Shown piece after piece: positions 52,760 through 60,533 of a DNA stretch of 60,533 bases; position 1 is the stretch's first letter, and every line of letters starts with the position of its first letter. The notes beneath the pieces were generated by a model. That model made no database searches and was not told the DNA's origin. It saw only the letters and a list, made by a program, of their open reading frames with translations. The translations under genes were made by a program, and so were the position numbers. This DNA comes from Oscillospiraceae bacterium (GTDB lineage: Bacteria; Bacillota; Clostridia; UBA1381; UMGS1253): NCBI GenBank assembly GCA_015068725.1, contig SVKA01000008.1, forward strand, positions 1-60,533. Reading direction: 5' to 3'.

Positions 52760-53314
52760 TCAATGCGTTTTCTTTGGAATAACGCCTGTATTTTTCAAAA
52801 ACTTTGCCTTTTCAAGCGCAACCAAAAGCACAACCGAAATAACACAGTCAACCGCATGATGAAATACTGTAATGCCAAATACTGTTTCTATAAGATATGT
52901 AAGCGATGTACTGTTTGCAAAGCCGCAAATCGGGCCAAACGCATAAACCGAAACAGCCTCTCCAAGCCCGTGCAATACTGCACAAATTACAAACACAAGA
53001 TATGTGTTAACCTTCTTTTTGAGCATATACGCACCAACAAGCGCAAAAACTATATGACTTGCTGCACGAATTGCCACAATCGGACCGAGTGAAATGAAAA
53101 AGCCAACAGTCGAGCCGATAACCGTGCATACAGCCACCCACGGACTAAAAAACATCGCAACAAGTGTAGGCACGTGCGCCGCAAACGTTACACTAAACGG
53201 CTGCGGAAACGGAAGCTTGAACGGAAATAGCGGTATAATAAGCGAAAACGCTGTGAGAATACCCGCAATAACAATATTTTTTACATACTGATTTTTTGTA
53301 GTTGAAACTGCCAT
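52760..53314 (-). CDS. ECF transporter S component (vitamin type)
   Basis: 184-residue membrane protein with about five to six TM helices, of the substrate-binding S-component type that pairs with a shared EcfAAT module. FKLPFPQPFSVTFAAHVPTLVAMFFSPWVAV and RAASHIVFALVGAY recall niacin (NiaX-like) components, but the vitamin is uncertain. GGAGG before ATG 53314 sets the start. No ecfA or ecfT gene is in the window. Confidence 0.72.
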   Translation of the reverse strand: MAVSTTKNQYVKNIVIAGILTAFSLIIPLFPFKLPFPQPFSVTFAAHVPTLVAMFFSPWVAVCTVIGSTVGFFISLGPIVAIRAASHIVFALVGAYMLKKKVNTYLVFVICAVLHGLGEAVSVYAFGPICGFANSTSLTYLIETVFGITVFHHAVDCVISVVLLVALEKAKFLKNTGVIPKKTH

Positions 53315-53476
53315 TTTTATTCCTCCCAAAAAATATGTTTACAATATTTTACCGCAGAACACATAAAATTGCAAGTATTTTTGCATATTAAGTCAATTTT
53401 TGTCTGTTAATTTTTTCATAATTTCCGCCACATTATGCAATATATAAAAATTTTTTCTTATTTTTTTATTTTTTTG

Positions 53477-53505
53477 TTGACAAACGCTCATTATCGGTGT
53501 ATAAT
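53477..53505 (+). promoter_or_regulatory. Promoter of tRNA-Lys
   Basis: TTGACA (53477-53482), 17 bases, TATAAT (53500-53505), about 45 bases before the tRNA. Confidence 0.85.
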
Positions 53506-53550
53506 ATGAAAGTCGACTAAAAAAGACGCAACTTTTTTCTAAGTTAATAT

Positions 53551-53626
53551 GCACCATTAGCTCAGTTGGTAGAGCACCTGACTCTTAATCAGGGTGTCCA
53601 CGGTTCGAGCCCGTGATGGTGTACCA
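53551..53626 (+). tRNA. tRNA-Lys(CTT)
   Basis: Acceptor GCACCAT pairs with ATGGTGT (G1-T72 wobble), D-arm AGCTCAGTTGGTAGAGC, anticodon CTT in GACTCTTAATC, T-arm GGTTCGAGCCC, encoded CCA. Confidence 0.97.
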
Positions 53627-53660
53627 AACCGGTGAAATCGTTGATTTCATCGGTTTTTTT
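53627..53660 (+). terminator. Terminator of tRNA-Lys
   Basis: AACCGGTGAAATC with GATTTCATCGGTT, then a T-run. Confidence 0.85.
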
Positions 53661-53667
53661 ATAACTA

Positions 53668-53703
53668 AAAATGGCAATATGCACAGTTGCATATTGCCAT
53701 TTA
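53668..53703 (-). terminator. Terminator of the KDG-kinase-like gene
   Basis: Perfect 13-bp stem ATGGCAATATGCA with TGCATATTGCCAT and a T-run on the minus strand. Confidence 0.8.
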
Positions 53704-53715
53704 ATTTTAGCCTTA

Positions 53716-54813
53716 TTATCTTTGTACTCTTGCGCCTTTACCGCCGATAATGTTTTCAACCTCTTTAAGACTTGCCATTGAAGTATCGCCGGGAGTTGTC
53801 ATAGCAAGTGCACCGTGAGCTATACCATAGTTTACAGCTTCCGATGCCGGTTTGCCACTCATAAGACCATAAATAAGACCTGAAGCAAAGCTGTCGCCAC
53901 CGCCAACACGATCCATAATCTCAAGGCCCGGAAGCTCGATACCCTTATGAACCTGACCATCTGCATAGCATATTGCGCTCCAGTCATTAATTGTAGCAGT
54001 TTTAACAGTTCTTAGTGTTGTAGCAACAACCTTGAAGTTAGGATATGCTTTTGTAGCAGCCTCTATCATCTTATAGTAACCATCAAGATTTAATTCTTTA
54101 AGGTTTTCATCGTTACCTTCAACTTCCAAACCAAGACAAGCTGTAAAATCTTCTTCGTTGCCAATCATAACGTCTATGTATTTTGCGATTTCTTTGTTAA
54201 CCTCCTGTGCCTTAGCCTGACCGCCGATACCTTTCCAGAGTGATGGGCGATAGTTAAGGTCATAAGATACGATTGTGCCGTACTTTTTAGCAGCTTTAAC
54301 CGCTTCTATAACAACCTGGGCCGCAGTTTCGCTGAGTGCAGCAAAAATACCGCCCGTATGAAGCCAGCGAACACCAAGTGTGCCAAAAATATAATCCCAG
54401 TCGATATCGCCCGGTTTTAGCTGAGAAGCAGCTGTGTTACCGCGGTCAGAAACACCGACAGCACCTCTTATACCATAGCCTCTTTCGGTAAAGTTAATAC
54501 CGTTACGAACAGTTCTGCCGATACCATCATAGCTCATCCATTTGATAAGCGATGTGTCTACACCGCCCTGAAGAATAAAATCTTCCATAAGGTAGCCAAG
54601 GTCATTTTCAGCAAAAGCTGTAACAACGGCTGTTTTCATGTTAAAGCAGCGACGAAGACCTCTTGCAACGTTGTACTCTCCGCCACCTTCCCAAGCGCGG
54701 AAAGATCTTGCAGTTTTAATTCTGCCCTCACCGGGATCGAGCCTTAGCATTATTTCACCCAGAGAGATTTCGTCAAACATACATTCTTCCTTTGGTCTTA
54801 ATTTAAGATCCAT
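53716..54813 (-). CDS. kdgK: PfkB sugar kinase, 2-keto-3-deoxygluconate kinase-like
   Basis: Phosphorylates a keto-deoxy sugar acid, probably KDG from uronate or pectin breakdown. 365 residues. The N-terminal sugar-site text LDPGEGRIKTARSF and WEGGGEYNVARGL, and the C-terminal IMDRVGGGDSFASGL with the catalytic Asp, fit the clostridial KdgK-like group better than ribokinase. GGAGG before ATG 54813 sets the start. Its aldolase partner is not seen next to it, so the exact substrate is inference. Confidence 0.85.
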   Translation of the reverse strand: MDLKLRPKEECMFDEISLGEIMLRLDPGEGRIKTARSFRAWEGGGEYNVARGLRRCFNMKTAVVTAFAENDLGYLMEDFILQGGVDTSLIKWMSYDGIGRTVRNGINFTERGYGIRGAVGVSDRGNTAASQLKPGDIDWDYIFGTLGVRWLHTGGIFAALSETAAQVVIEAVKAAKKYGTIVSYDLNYRPSLWKGIGGQAKAQEVNKEIAKYIDVMIGNEEDFTACLGLEVEGNDENLKELNLDGYYKMIEAATKAYPNFKVVATTLRTVKTATINDWSAICYADGQVHKGIELPGLEIMDRVGGGDSFASGLIYGLMSGKPASEAVNYGIAHGALAMTTPGDTSMASLKEVENIIGGKGARVQR

Positions 54814-54868
54814 TTTTCATTCCTCCTGATATATTAAAGTACTTTGTTAAAAAACTGTGTTCTAATAC

Positions 54869-54897
54869 AGAATAACATATTATGTAAAATTTTTCAA
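54869..54897 (-). promoter_or_regulatory. Promoter of the KDG-kinase-like gene
   Basis: Minus strand TTGAAA (54897-54892), 17 bases, TATTCT (54874-54869). Confidence 0.65.
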
Positions 54898-54972
54898 CCA
54901 AAATCGCATTTTTTCTTAGTAAAATCAAAAAATATGTTTTTACCACCAATATCCATCTATAAAATCAACCAC

Positions 54973-55001
54973 TTGACTTTTTCTGCTTGCAAGAGTATAA
55001 T
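54973..55001 (+). promoter_or_regulatory. Promoter of the SGNH hydrolase gene
   Basis: TTGACT (54973-54978), 17 bases, TATAAT (54996-55001), about 40 bases before the start. Confidence 0.8.
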
Positions 55002-55039
55002 TTTTAAATAAATCATTAATAAGCCAAGGAGAAAAAGCT

Positions 55040-55771
55040 ATGCATATCAAAGAAAAATTGAACATGGACAAAGAGGCTCTTCTTAAAAACGGAGCTATCA
55101 CGATAGTCGCTTTTGGCGACAGTGTTACACACGGCGCATTAAATGACACTATTGACTACGAAAATGCGTATTGGAACGTGCTGAAAAGAAAGCTCAACGC
55201 CATAAGAGATTATGTGCCCGTAAATGTCATAAACTCAGGAATCGGCGGCGACCGCGCAGGTCTTGCCGTAAACAGAATAGAGCGCGACGTTACTTCGCAT
55301 CATCCCGATTTGATTATTGTATGTTTCGGACTAAACGATATTAACGTAGAGCTTGAAGATTACATAGAGCCGCTTAAAAAGATTTTCACAGAGTGTAAAA
55401 AAAGCGGTGCCGATGTAATTTTTATGACTCCCAATATGCTAAACACCTATGTGGCAGATGACGCTCCAAAGCAGCATCTTGACTATGCCGCCATAACAGC
55501 TTCATATCAAAACGAAGGTAAAATGGATAAATATATGTCAGCGGCAACAGATGCGGCAAAAGAAATGGACGTTACGGTTTGCGACTGCTATGGCGAATGG
55601 AAAAAGCTTTATAATAATGGTGTTGACACAACAAAGCTTCTTGCAAACCGCATAAACCATCCCACATCAAAGATGCATGAGCTTTTTGCGGATATGCTTT
55701 TTGATATAGTTATGGGAAAGAATTTCGAGAAAAAAGATTCTGCAACTACGATGTATGAGGATAAACAATAA
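55040..55771 (+). CDS. SGNH/GDSL-family esterase
   Basis: A cytosolic 243-residue hydrolase. Block I is VAFGDSVTHG (catalytic Ser), block II SGIGGD, block III GLNDINVE with the oxyanion Asn, and block V near the C-terminus reads RINHPTSKMH with the likely catalytic His; an acidic partner is not obvious. SGNH enzymes deacylate sugars and lipids; here the neighbours suggest deacetylation of plant or host glycans. AAGGAG nine bases before ATG 55040. Confidence 0.88.
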   Translation: MHIKEKLNMDKEALLKNGAITIVAFGDSVTHGALNDTIDYENAYWNVLKRKLNAIRDYVPVNVINSGIGGDRAGLAVNRIERDVTSHHPDLIIVCFGLNDINVELEDYIEPLKKIFTECKKSGADVIFMTPNMLNTYVADDAPKQHLDYAAITASYQNEGKMDKYMSAATDAAKEMDVTVCDCYGEWKKLYNNGVDTTKLLANRINHPTSKMHELFADMLFDIVMGKNFEKKDSATTMYEDKQ

Positions 55772-55779
55772 CGTTATAT

Positions 55780-55830
55780 AAAAAGCCGAAGATTTTTGGG
55801 CACACCTTACACCCTCGGCTTTATTTTTTT
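55780..55830 (+). terminator. Terminator of the SGNH gene
   Basis: AAAGCCGA with TCGGCTTT around a loop of about 25 bases, then a T-run. Confidence 0.6.
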
Positions 55831-55923
55831 GCAGACATTATGCCATATGAAAAAGACAAAAAACCATATACCGATTTATGCGTTTTGGATATAATGTAGT
55901 TATGATAATAAGGAGGTATGAAA

Positions 55924-57786
55924 ATGATCACATATAATGTAAGAGAATTTACAAAAAGTGAACTTAAAAAGTATCTTGACATATTAAATATAGACGCACA
56001 TATAACACTTGGACTCTTCGATGACTTTGGCATCGAAATGAAACTTGCCGAGCCATACTTTGATGATGCAATCGCTATATCCATAAAAGATAAAAAAGGC
56101 TATATTGCAGGCTCAAATGAAAGAAGTATTCTGATGGGCGTTTATCGTCTTTTTGACGAGTGGGGTGTACGCTTTGTAAGACCGGGCAAGGACGGCACAT
56201 CATATCCAGACAAGTGCAGTGCACAAGATGTCGAAATTCTTGAAGCTGCATCAAAGCGCCATCGCACAATGTGCATCGAAGGTGCTCTGACAATTAAAAA
56301 TGTTACCGATATGATAGACTGGATGCCAAAAGTTGGCTTTAACGGGTATTATATTCAGTTTGCAAAGCCGTATGTGTTTTTTGAAAGATGGTTTAACCAC
56401 AGAGAAAACGAATACAAAAAACACGAAGCCTTTGATGATGGCATAATAGATGAATATTACGACATTATGATTTGCGAGCTTAAAAAGCGCGGACTTCTTA
56501 TTAATACTATGGGACATGGTTGGACAACCGCTCCGTTCGGAATTGCGGCAGAGGGATGGTATCAAAAAGATTCAGAGTCATTTCCCCAAGAATACAAAGA
56601 TATATGTGCGCTCGTAAACGGAAAGCGTGATGTATGGGATGGCACACCTATTCAGACGCAGCTTTGTTACAGCAATCCCTACGTTAAAAAGACAATGGCA
56701 AACGCTGTTATCGACTATGTTCATACGCATCCTTATGTCGATGTTGTGCATTTCTGGACGGGAGATTACTTTAACAATACCTGTGAATGCCCGGAATGCA
56801 GCAAGGGCACCGTCGCAGACCATGTGATAGCAATACTGAACGAAATTACAGACACACTTGTCAAAGAGGGACTTAAAACAAAAATCGCTTTTGCAATTGG
56901 GTATAACAGCCTGCACCCCACAAAAATAAACAAAATCAGAAATCTTGAAAATGTGATACTAGATTTTGCTCCGATAACAAGATCGTATAGCCAGTCTTTC
57001 CCCAAAGGATTTAATATAAAACAAATACCTCCCTATAAAATAAATAACTTTAAATCGCTAAAATCCGTCGATGAGAATCTTTCATATCTTTACAACTGGC
57101 AAAAAGTGTATGGCGGCGACTGCGTCGATTTTGACTATCATCTTATGTGGGATCATATCCTCGATGCAGGTGGTGAGGGTATTTCAAAAATAATCCATCA
57201 GGACCTTCAAAACATGGAATCGCTTGGTTTTAACGGATTTATCAGTTGTCAGCTTCAGCGAAACGCATTCCCTACATCCCTTGCAATGACAATTATGGCT
57301 AAAACATTGTGGAATTCTGACACAGACTTTGAAAAAACAAGACGAACCCTTTATGCAGCAACCTTTGGAAATGAATGTGTCGATGAATTGTGCAATTATT
57401 TTTCTACCCTTTCTGATGCATTTGAGATTGACTCATTAAGAGCACGCAAAGAATATGACCAAAATGCTTTTCGTGCAAATATGGAAAAAGCAGTAGCCCT
57501 TATGGAGAGCTTTGGAAATACTATTGAGGCAAACAAAAACAAAGGAAACGATTGTCAAAAAGCATCGTGGAAGTATCTTGAGTATCATCAAAAAGCCTAT
57601 CTGCTTGTCGGCAAAGGCGCGCTAAAAAAACTTGACCAAAATGAAGAAGAGGGCAAAAAATATATTGATGCGGCAATAGAATATATCCTGAGAAACGAAG
57701 ATGAAATTCAGCCTGTACTTGACGCAATGTTTTTCAGGCGCATGATACGCTCACGTATCGTTGTTATAAAGCAAGAAGATAAATAA
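55924..57786 (+). CDS. DUF4838-type putative glycan-processing protein
   Basis: A cytosolic protein of 620 residues. The first 90 residues resemble the N-terminal domain of GH67/GH20-like enzymes (YIAGSNERSILMGVYRLFDEWG), followed by a TIM-barrel-like DUF4838 region (about 100-450) with MGHGWTTAPFG and VHFWTGDYFNNTCECPECSKG, and a helical C-terminus (about 470-620). DUF4838 proteins are presumed glycoside hydrolases, but catalytic residues are not established. AAGGAGGT is well spaced to ATG 55924; ATG 55918 abuts it. No signal peptide, so substrates would be imported oligosaccharides. Confidence 0.82.
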   Translation: MITYNVREFTKSELKKYLDILNIDAHITLGLFDDFGIEMKLAEPYFDDAIAISIKDKKGYIAGSNERSILMGVYRLFDEWGVRFVRPGKDGTSYPDKCSAQDVEILEAASKRHRTMCIEGALTIKNVTDMIDWMPKVGFNGYYIQFAKPYVFFERWFNHRENEYKKHEAFDDGIIDEYYDIMICELKKRGLLINTMGHGWTTAPFGIAAEGWYQKDSESFPQEYKDICALVNGKRDVWDGTPIQTQLCYSNPYVKKTMANAVIDYVHTHPYVDVVHFWTGDYFNNTCECPECSKGTVADHVIAILNEITDTLVKEGLKTKIAFAIGYNSLHPTKINKIRNLENVILDFAPITRSYSQSFPKGFNIKQIPPYKINNFKSLKSVDENLSYLYNWQKVYGGDCVDFDYHLMWDHILDAGGEGISKIIHQDLQNMESLGFNGFISCQLQRNAFPTSLAMTIMAKTLWNSDTDFEKTRRTLYAATFGNECVDELCNYFSTLSDAFEIDSLRARKEYDQNAFRANMEKAVALMESFGNTIEANKNKGNDCQKASWKYLEYHQKAYLLVGKGALKKLDQNEEEGKKYIDAAIEYILRNEDEIQPVLDAMFFRRMIRSRIVVIKQEDK

Positions 57787-57792
57787 TACATA

Positions 57793-57827
57793 AAAAAAGC
57801 CGAGGCTAATATGCCATCGGCTTTTTT
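57793..57827. terminator. Bidirectional terminator, DUF4838 / MATE
   Basis: AAAAAAGCCGA with TCGGCTTTTTT between converging genes. Confidence 0.85.
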
Positions 57828-57828
57828 G

Positions 57829-59181
57829 TTAAAACCTGTTCGTTTTCCACTTGCCTGAAATAAGAAAGCACATTCCAATGATAATCGGGACAAATCCTGC
57901 AAGCGCATCTCCGTACCAGAAACCAAGACAATCCATATTTAAAGCAAATCCGAGCAGCGCCGCTATTCCTACACGGCTTATTACACCGTCAATAATTGCA
58001 ACCGCCAGATTAAGCTTAGTATTTCCCGAACCATTAATAAGCGAAAAGCTGATGCTTCGTGTTGCAGAACCGAAGAAATTTAATATAATAGGCCAGATGA
58101 GGATTGCCGCAATTGCAAGAACATCTGTATCGCTTGTAAACGCTGCAAAGGTCTGGTTTGGGAACACAAATATTATTAAGGAAAATACAATCGAAATAAT
58201 AAATCCGCATACTCCTACGGTTTTTAATATTTGCGCTACACGCTCATCCTTTTTTGCGCCAAGGTTTTGTCCCACCATAGCACTGCCGGCGGTTGTAAAA
58301 GCTTGCGAAATAACACCGGCTACAACATTAATCTTGTTATAAATACCCGCAAGTGCAGAGAAGATTACTCCGTACATATTAATCCATGCCATCAGTACAA
58401 TTTTGGACATACTAATCGCCGCAGACTGAATCGCCATCGGAACGCCAAGCGCTACAATTCTCGAAAGAGCCTGCTTTTCTATTGCAAAGCTTTTTAATTT
58501 AAAATCAAAGCAAAAGCTCTCTCTGCTTTTGTAAAGATAAATAATTGATACTACAAAACTTACACCTTGTCCTATTACAGTTGCAAGTGCTGCGCCAAAA
58601 ACTTCCATGTTGTAGTATGCAACAAATATAATGTCAAGCACAATATTTAAAATCGCTGCAATTGCAATAAACACAAACGGTCTTTTGCTATCACCCATGC
58701 CACGAAGAATTGCACTTACGATATTATATCCGTAAATGAACACAAGTCCTACAATACACGTAATTGTATAATCCATAGTGTATTTATATGACTCTAAAGG
58801 AGTGTTTAGCCACCCAAGCATAGGATCACGTATAATAAAACAAATAACCGATATCAAAACAGAAACGATAAACAAAAATGTAAACATCGTACCTATCGTA
58901 CGGCGTACTTTGTCAAGACGATTTGCCCCGACATCCTGCGCTATCAAAACCTGTCCTGCTGATGAAAAGCCCATTGCCACAAATGTAAGCAAATGAAGTA
59001 TATCACCGCCGATAGAAACAGCCGACATGCCCGCTCCACCTATATACTGACCTACAACAATCATATCTACAATATTATAAATCGCCTGAAGTGCATTTGA
59101 CAAAAAGAGCGGAAAAGCAAACTTTAATAGCAGCTTTGTTACATTTCCTTTTGTCAAATCATTAACCATTGAATTACTCAT
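57829..59181 (-). CDS. MATE-family multidrug/organic-cation exporter
   Basis: A 450-residue protein with 12 TM helices of the MATE family, which exports drugs or metabolites in exchange for sodium or protons. The start LTKGNVTKLLLKFAFPLFLSN and FVAMGFSSAGQVLIAQDVGANR with the second-half VGQNLGAKKDERV are standard. ATG 59181 follows AGGAG at a long spacing (about 11 bases); ATG 59169 is a second choice. It has its own promoter. Confidence 0.93.
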   Translation of the reverse strand: MSNSMVNDLTKGNVTKLLLKFAFPLFLSNALQAIYNIVDMIVVGQYIGGAGMSAVSIGGDILHLLTFVAMGFSSAGQVLIAQDVGANRLDKVRRTIGTMFTFLFIVSVLISVICFIIRDPMLGWLNTPLESYKYTMDYTITCIVGLVFIYGYNIVSAILRGMGDSKRPFVFIAIAAILNIVLDIIFVAYYNMEVFGAALATVIGQGVSFVVSIIYLYKSRESFCFDFKLKSFAIEKQALSRIVALGVPMAIQSAAISMSKIVLMAWINMYGVIFSALAGIYNKINVVAGVISQAFTTAGSAMVGQNLGAKKDERVAQILKTVGVCGFIISIVFSLIIFVFPNQTFAAFTSDTDVLAIAAILIWPIILNFFGSATRSISFSLINGSGNTKLNLAVAIIDGVISRVGIAALLGFALNMDCLGFWYGDALAGFVPIIIGMCFLISGKWKTNRF

Positions 59182-59224
59182 TTTGTATCGTGCTCCTGTT
59201 TTGTATGTTTTAGTTAACATTGGT

Positions 59225-59253
59225 ATTATATCACTTAGCACAATAAATTGCAA
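59225..59253 (-). promoter_or_regulatory. Promoter of the MATE gene
   Basis: Minus strand TTGCAA (59253-59248), 17 bases, TATAAT (59230-59225). Confidence 0.7.
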
Positions 59254-59278
59254 ATGTTAATTATGATTGAAATAAAAA

Positions 59279-59334
59279 ATAATATCGTCTGCAGTAAAAA
59301 AACTGCAGACGACAGCTTCAAGCAAAACGAACGT
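59279..59334. repeat. Duplicated 3-prime-end element, copy A
   Basis: 30 bases (59279-59308) and a further 18 bases (59317-59334) are identical to copy B at 60357-60412; eight bases between them differ. The first part contains the hairpin CGTCTGCAGT-ACTGCAGACG with an A-loop, a likely terminator of the lipoprotein gene on the minus strand (tail ATATTATTTTTT). Confidence 0.8.
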
Positions 59335-59342
59335 TGTTGTAG

Positions 59343-60317
59343 TTACTCAATGTCAATACGTTCAAACTCATGCATATTCGAAAATTCTCTGTAAAACACA
59401 CTGTTTCCTATCACATGAATATTTACTATATTTCCATCGACAAGCTTTTCTCGCTCACTGCCATCAGGACGAATTCGATATAAATCTCCTTTTTCACTTA
59501 TATTTGTGTAAAAAATCCATTTTTCATTTGCATTTGCAGACAAGCAAACATCTTGGCAAATGCAGGTTTCGGCATTAGTGTTTAAATCATAACTGAATAG
59601 CTTTCCTTCTCTGTTATAATCCGAATAAAGCAGCTTGTTTTCTATTGAAAACAGATTGCATGGATATGCTTGGTTAATAGTAATTACGTCCGTTCCATCT
59701 GTTTTCATACCGCGAAGCTTTGGTTCGGTTTCGACATCCGTATAATAAATTCTATCGTCTACTATGCAAAAGTTCTGTACGCATTGAGCTAAGAGTTTTG
59801 AGTTTTTTCCATTTAAATCTGTCCTATACAGCGTACCATTAAGGCCAAGATTAAACTGTCCTAAATCTCCCCCATTCAATCCTGTCCTATACAACTCGTC
59901 CCAATCATCATCTTCGAAAAGACAAAAGTATATGTGGTCATCATATACAACAAGATGTTCCGCTCTTTTTTGTGTCAATTTCTTTTTGTGTTTACCATCA
60001 ACAGATATTTTCCATATATTACCGGGGCTACCACTAGTATAATATATGTAGTCGTTATATAAATTCAAATCATAAAAGCAGGAGCCTTTAGCAATAATTT
60101 CGACGGTATTCGTTTGAGTGTCTTTTTTGCACAAGGCATTACTATCTCCGTCAAAATAGATATAGCCGTTTTCACATTCGACAAAATACCCACCGTTTTG
60201 AATATTTCCAGGAAAAACTGCATTTTTATATGCCGGTTTGGGCTCATTTTGTGCACAGGAAATGCACAAAAACAATATAAGAGCAAAAAACAGTATAAAT
60301 TTGATTTTTTTAAACAT
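59343..60317 (-). CDS. Beta-propeller lipoprotein (DUF5050-like)
   Basis: Secreted lipoprotein of 324 residues. ATG 60317 follows GGAAGGTGA; the signal peptide ends near CIS-C, a lipobox-like site giving an N-terminal lipid-Cys at about 21 with an unusual Cys at -3. The mature part is made of beta-propeller-type repeats with Tyr-Tyr and Asp-Gly turns (IYFDGDSNALCKKD, IYYTSGSPGNIWKIS, ELYRTGLNGG, TLYRTDLNGK, LYRIRPDGS), as in DUF5050/KELCH-like proteins. LYRTGLNGG and LYRTDLNGK are near duplicates 25 residues apart. A role in sensing or surface binding is a guess. Confidence 0.82.
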   Translation of the reverse strand: MFKKIKFILFFALILFLCISCAQNEPKPAYKNAVFPGNIQNGGYFVECENGYIYFDGDSNALCKKDTQTNTVEIIAKGSCFYDLNLYNDYIYYTSGSPGNIWKISVDGKHKKKLTQKRAEHLVVYDDHIYFCLFEDDDWDELYRTGLNGGDLGQFNLGLNGTLYRTDLNGKNSKLLAQCVQNFCIVDDRIYYTDVETEPKLRGMKTDGTDVITINQAYPCNLFSIENKLLYSDYNREGKLFSYDLNTNAETCICQDVCLSANANEKWIFYTNISEKGDLYRIRPDGSEREKLVDGNIVNIHVIGNSVFYREFSNMHEFERIDIE

Positions 60318-60356
60318 CTTGTCACCTTCCTTGCTCGGCCATATCAATACCAAGGG

Positions 60357-60412
60357 ATAATATCGTCTGCAGTAAAAAAACTGCAGGCTGTAAATTCAAG
60401 CAAAACGAACGT
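60357..60412. repeat. Duplicated 3-prime-end element, copy B
   Basis: Same element as 59279-59334, here between the start of the lipoprotein gene and the stop of the next gene to the right. The hairpin is shortened: the right arm stops at ACTGCAG. Confidence 0.8.
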
Positions 60413-60418
60413 AGTTGA

Positions 60419-60533
60419 TTATTTTTTTAGTATCCATTTTATAACTAAAATAATAAGTATTGCCACAAGTACAACAATGAGTAAGCAAGCTATAATTAAA
60501 AAAATGCCCAACTGCCTTGACTCTTTGGTGTAA
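60419..60533 (-). CDS. C-terminal end of a membrane protein (partial)
   Basis: On the minus strand a frame enters at the window edge and ends at TAA 60421-60419. It encodes a hydrophobic stretch LGIFLIIACLLIVVLVAIL followed by a basic IKWILKK end, typical of a C-terminal membrane anchor. The rest lies outside the window and the family cannot be named. Confidence 0.55.
   Translation of the reverse strand, partial: YTKESRQLGIFLIIACLLIVVLVAILIILVIKWILKK

Noticed and set aside
52721-53092. Plus-strand 123-residue frame
   Set aside because: It is antisense to the ECF S component, which has a clear ribosome site and membrane pattern.

Overview
The window looks like chromosomal core sequence from a low-GC, Gram-positive, probably anaerobic and spore-forming member of the Clostridia. 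The reasons are a complete Rnf ion-translocating complex, SpoVG, RNase Y, MecA, RqcH, LuxS, two S-layer-homology (SLH) proteins, AT-rich intergenic DNA, strong AGGAGG-type ribosome binding sites, and many canonical TTGACA-17-TATAAT promoters and U-tailed hairpin terminators. I see no IS element, prophage, integrase, CRISPR array or rRNA. The genus cannot be fixed from the sequence alone; the SLH proteins and the sugar-acid and glycan genes fit a gut-type fibre-degrading Clostridia, but that is inference.

Layout. 1-400: a 33-residue Cys-rich membrane microprotein and terminators. 0.4-2 kb (minus): rplM-rpsI and greA. 2.1-9.3 kb (minus): a closely packed run of adaptor protein, ABC ATPase, MacB-type permease, SLH protein and an unknown protein. 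9.4-16.1 kb (minus): an M23 peptidase, then rnfCDGEAB followed by a four-TM unknown. 16.3-18.4 kb: mecA, with luxS-mtn facing it. 18.4-25.5 kb (plus): glmM, then the ribose operon rbsK-D-A-C-B-deoC. 25.5-30.8 kb: LCP cell-wall ligase, tRNA-Thr and tRNA-Tyr, an isochorismatase-family hydrolase, a second SLH protein, queG. 30.9-33.5 kb (plus): argC-argB behind a likely ArgR box, then dCMP deaminase. 33.5-36.7 kb (minus): rny, ymdB, acyl-ACP thioesterase. 37-41 kb: tRNA-Gly, a 45-residue small protein, a NagZ-like GH3 enzyme, a CPA2 antiporter. 41-43 kb: a membrane-bound nucleotide-sugar dehydratase and tRNA-Leu. 43.3-47.5 kb: VanW protein, double OB-fold protein, rqcH and two XRE regulators. 47.6-53.3 kb: a 34-bp palindrome, secA, murC, spoVG, ECF S component. 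53.5-57.8 kb: tRNA-Lys, a KDG-kinase-like enzyme, an SGNH esterase and a DUF4838 protein. 57.8 kb to the end: MATE exporter, a beta-propeller lipoprotein, and the 3-prime end of another membrane protein.

How the parts work together. Rnf couples ferredoxin and NADH to an ion gradient. The rbs operon imports ribose and feeds ribose 5-phosphate and, through DeoC, deoxyribose-phosphate metabolism. LuxS and Mtn recycle S-adenosylhomocysteine. GlmM, MurC, LCP, VanW, the nucleotide-sugar dehydratase and the SLH proteins serve the cell envelope. RNase Y and YmdB serve RNA turnover.

The least ordinary signals are small ones: a hairpin that bridges a far Shine-Dalgarno site to the rnfD start codon; a perfect inverted repeat with the Shine-Dalgarno site of an unknown gene in its loop; a 34-bp near-perfect palindrome between XRE regulators and secA; terminator-like hairpins in the leaders of a 45-residue protein and of rqcH; an unknown four-TM gene ending the rnf operon; and a duplicated 3-prime-end element at the right edge. 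I did not find a clear, complete new multi-gene system.
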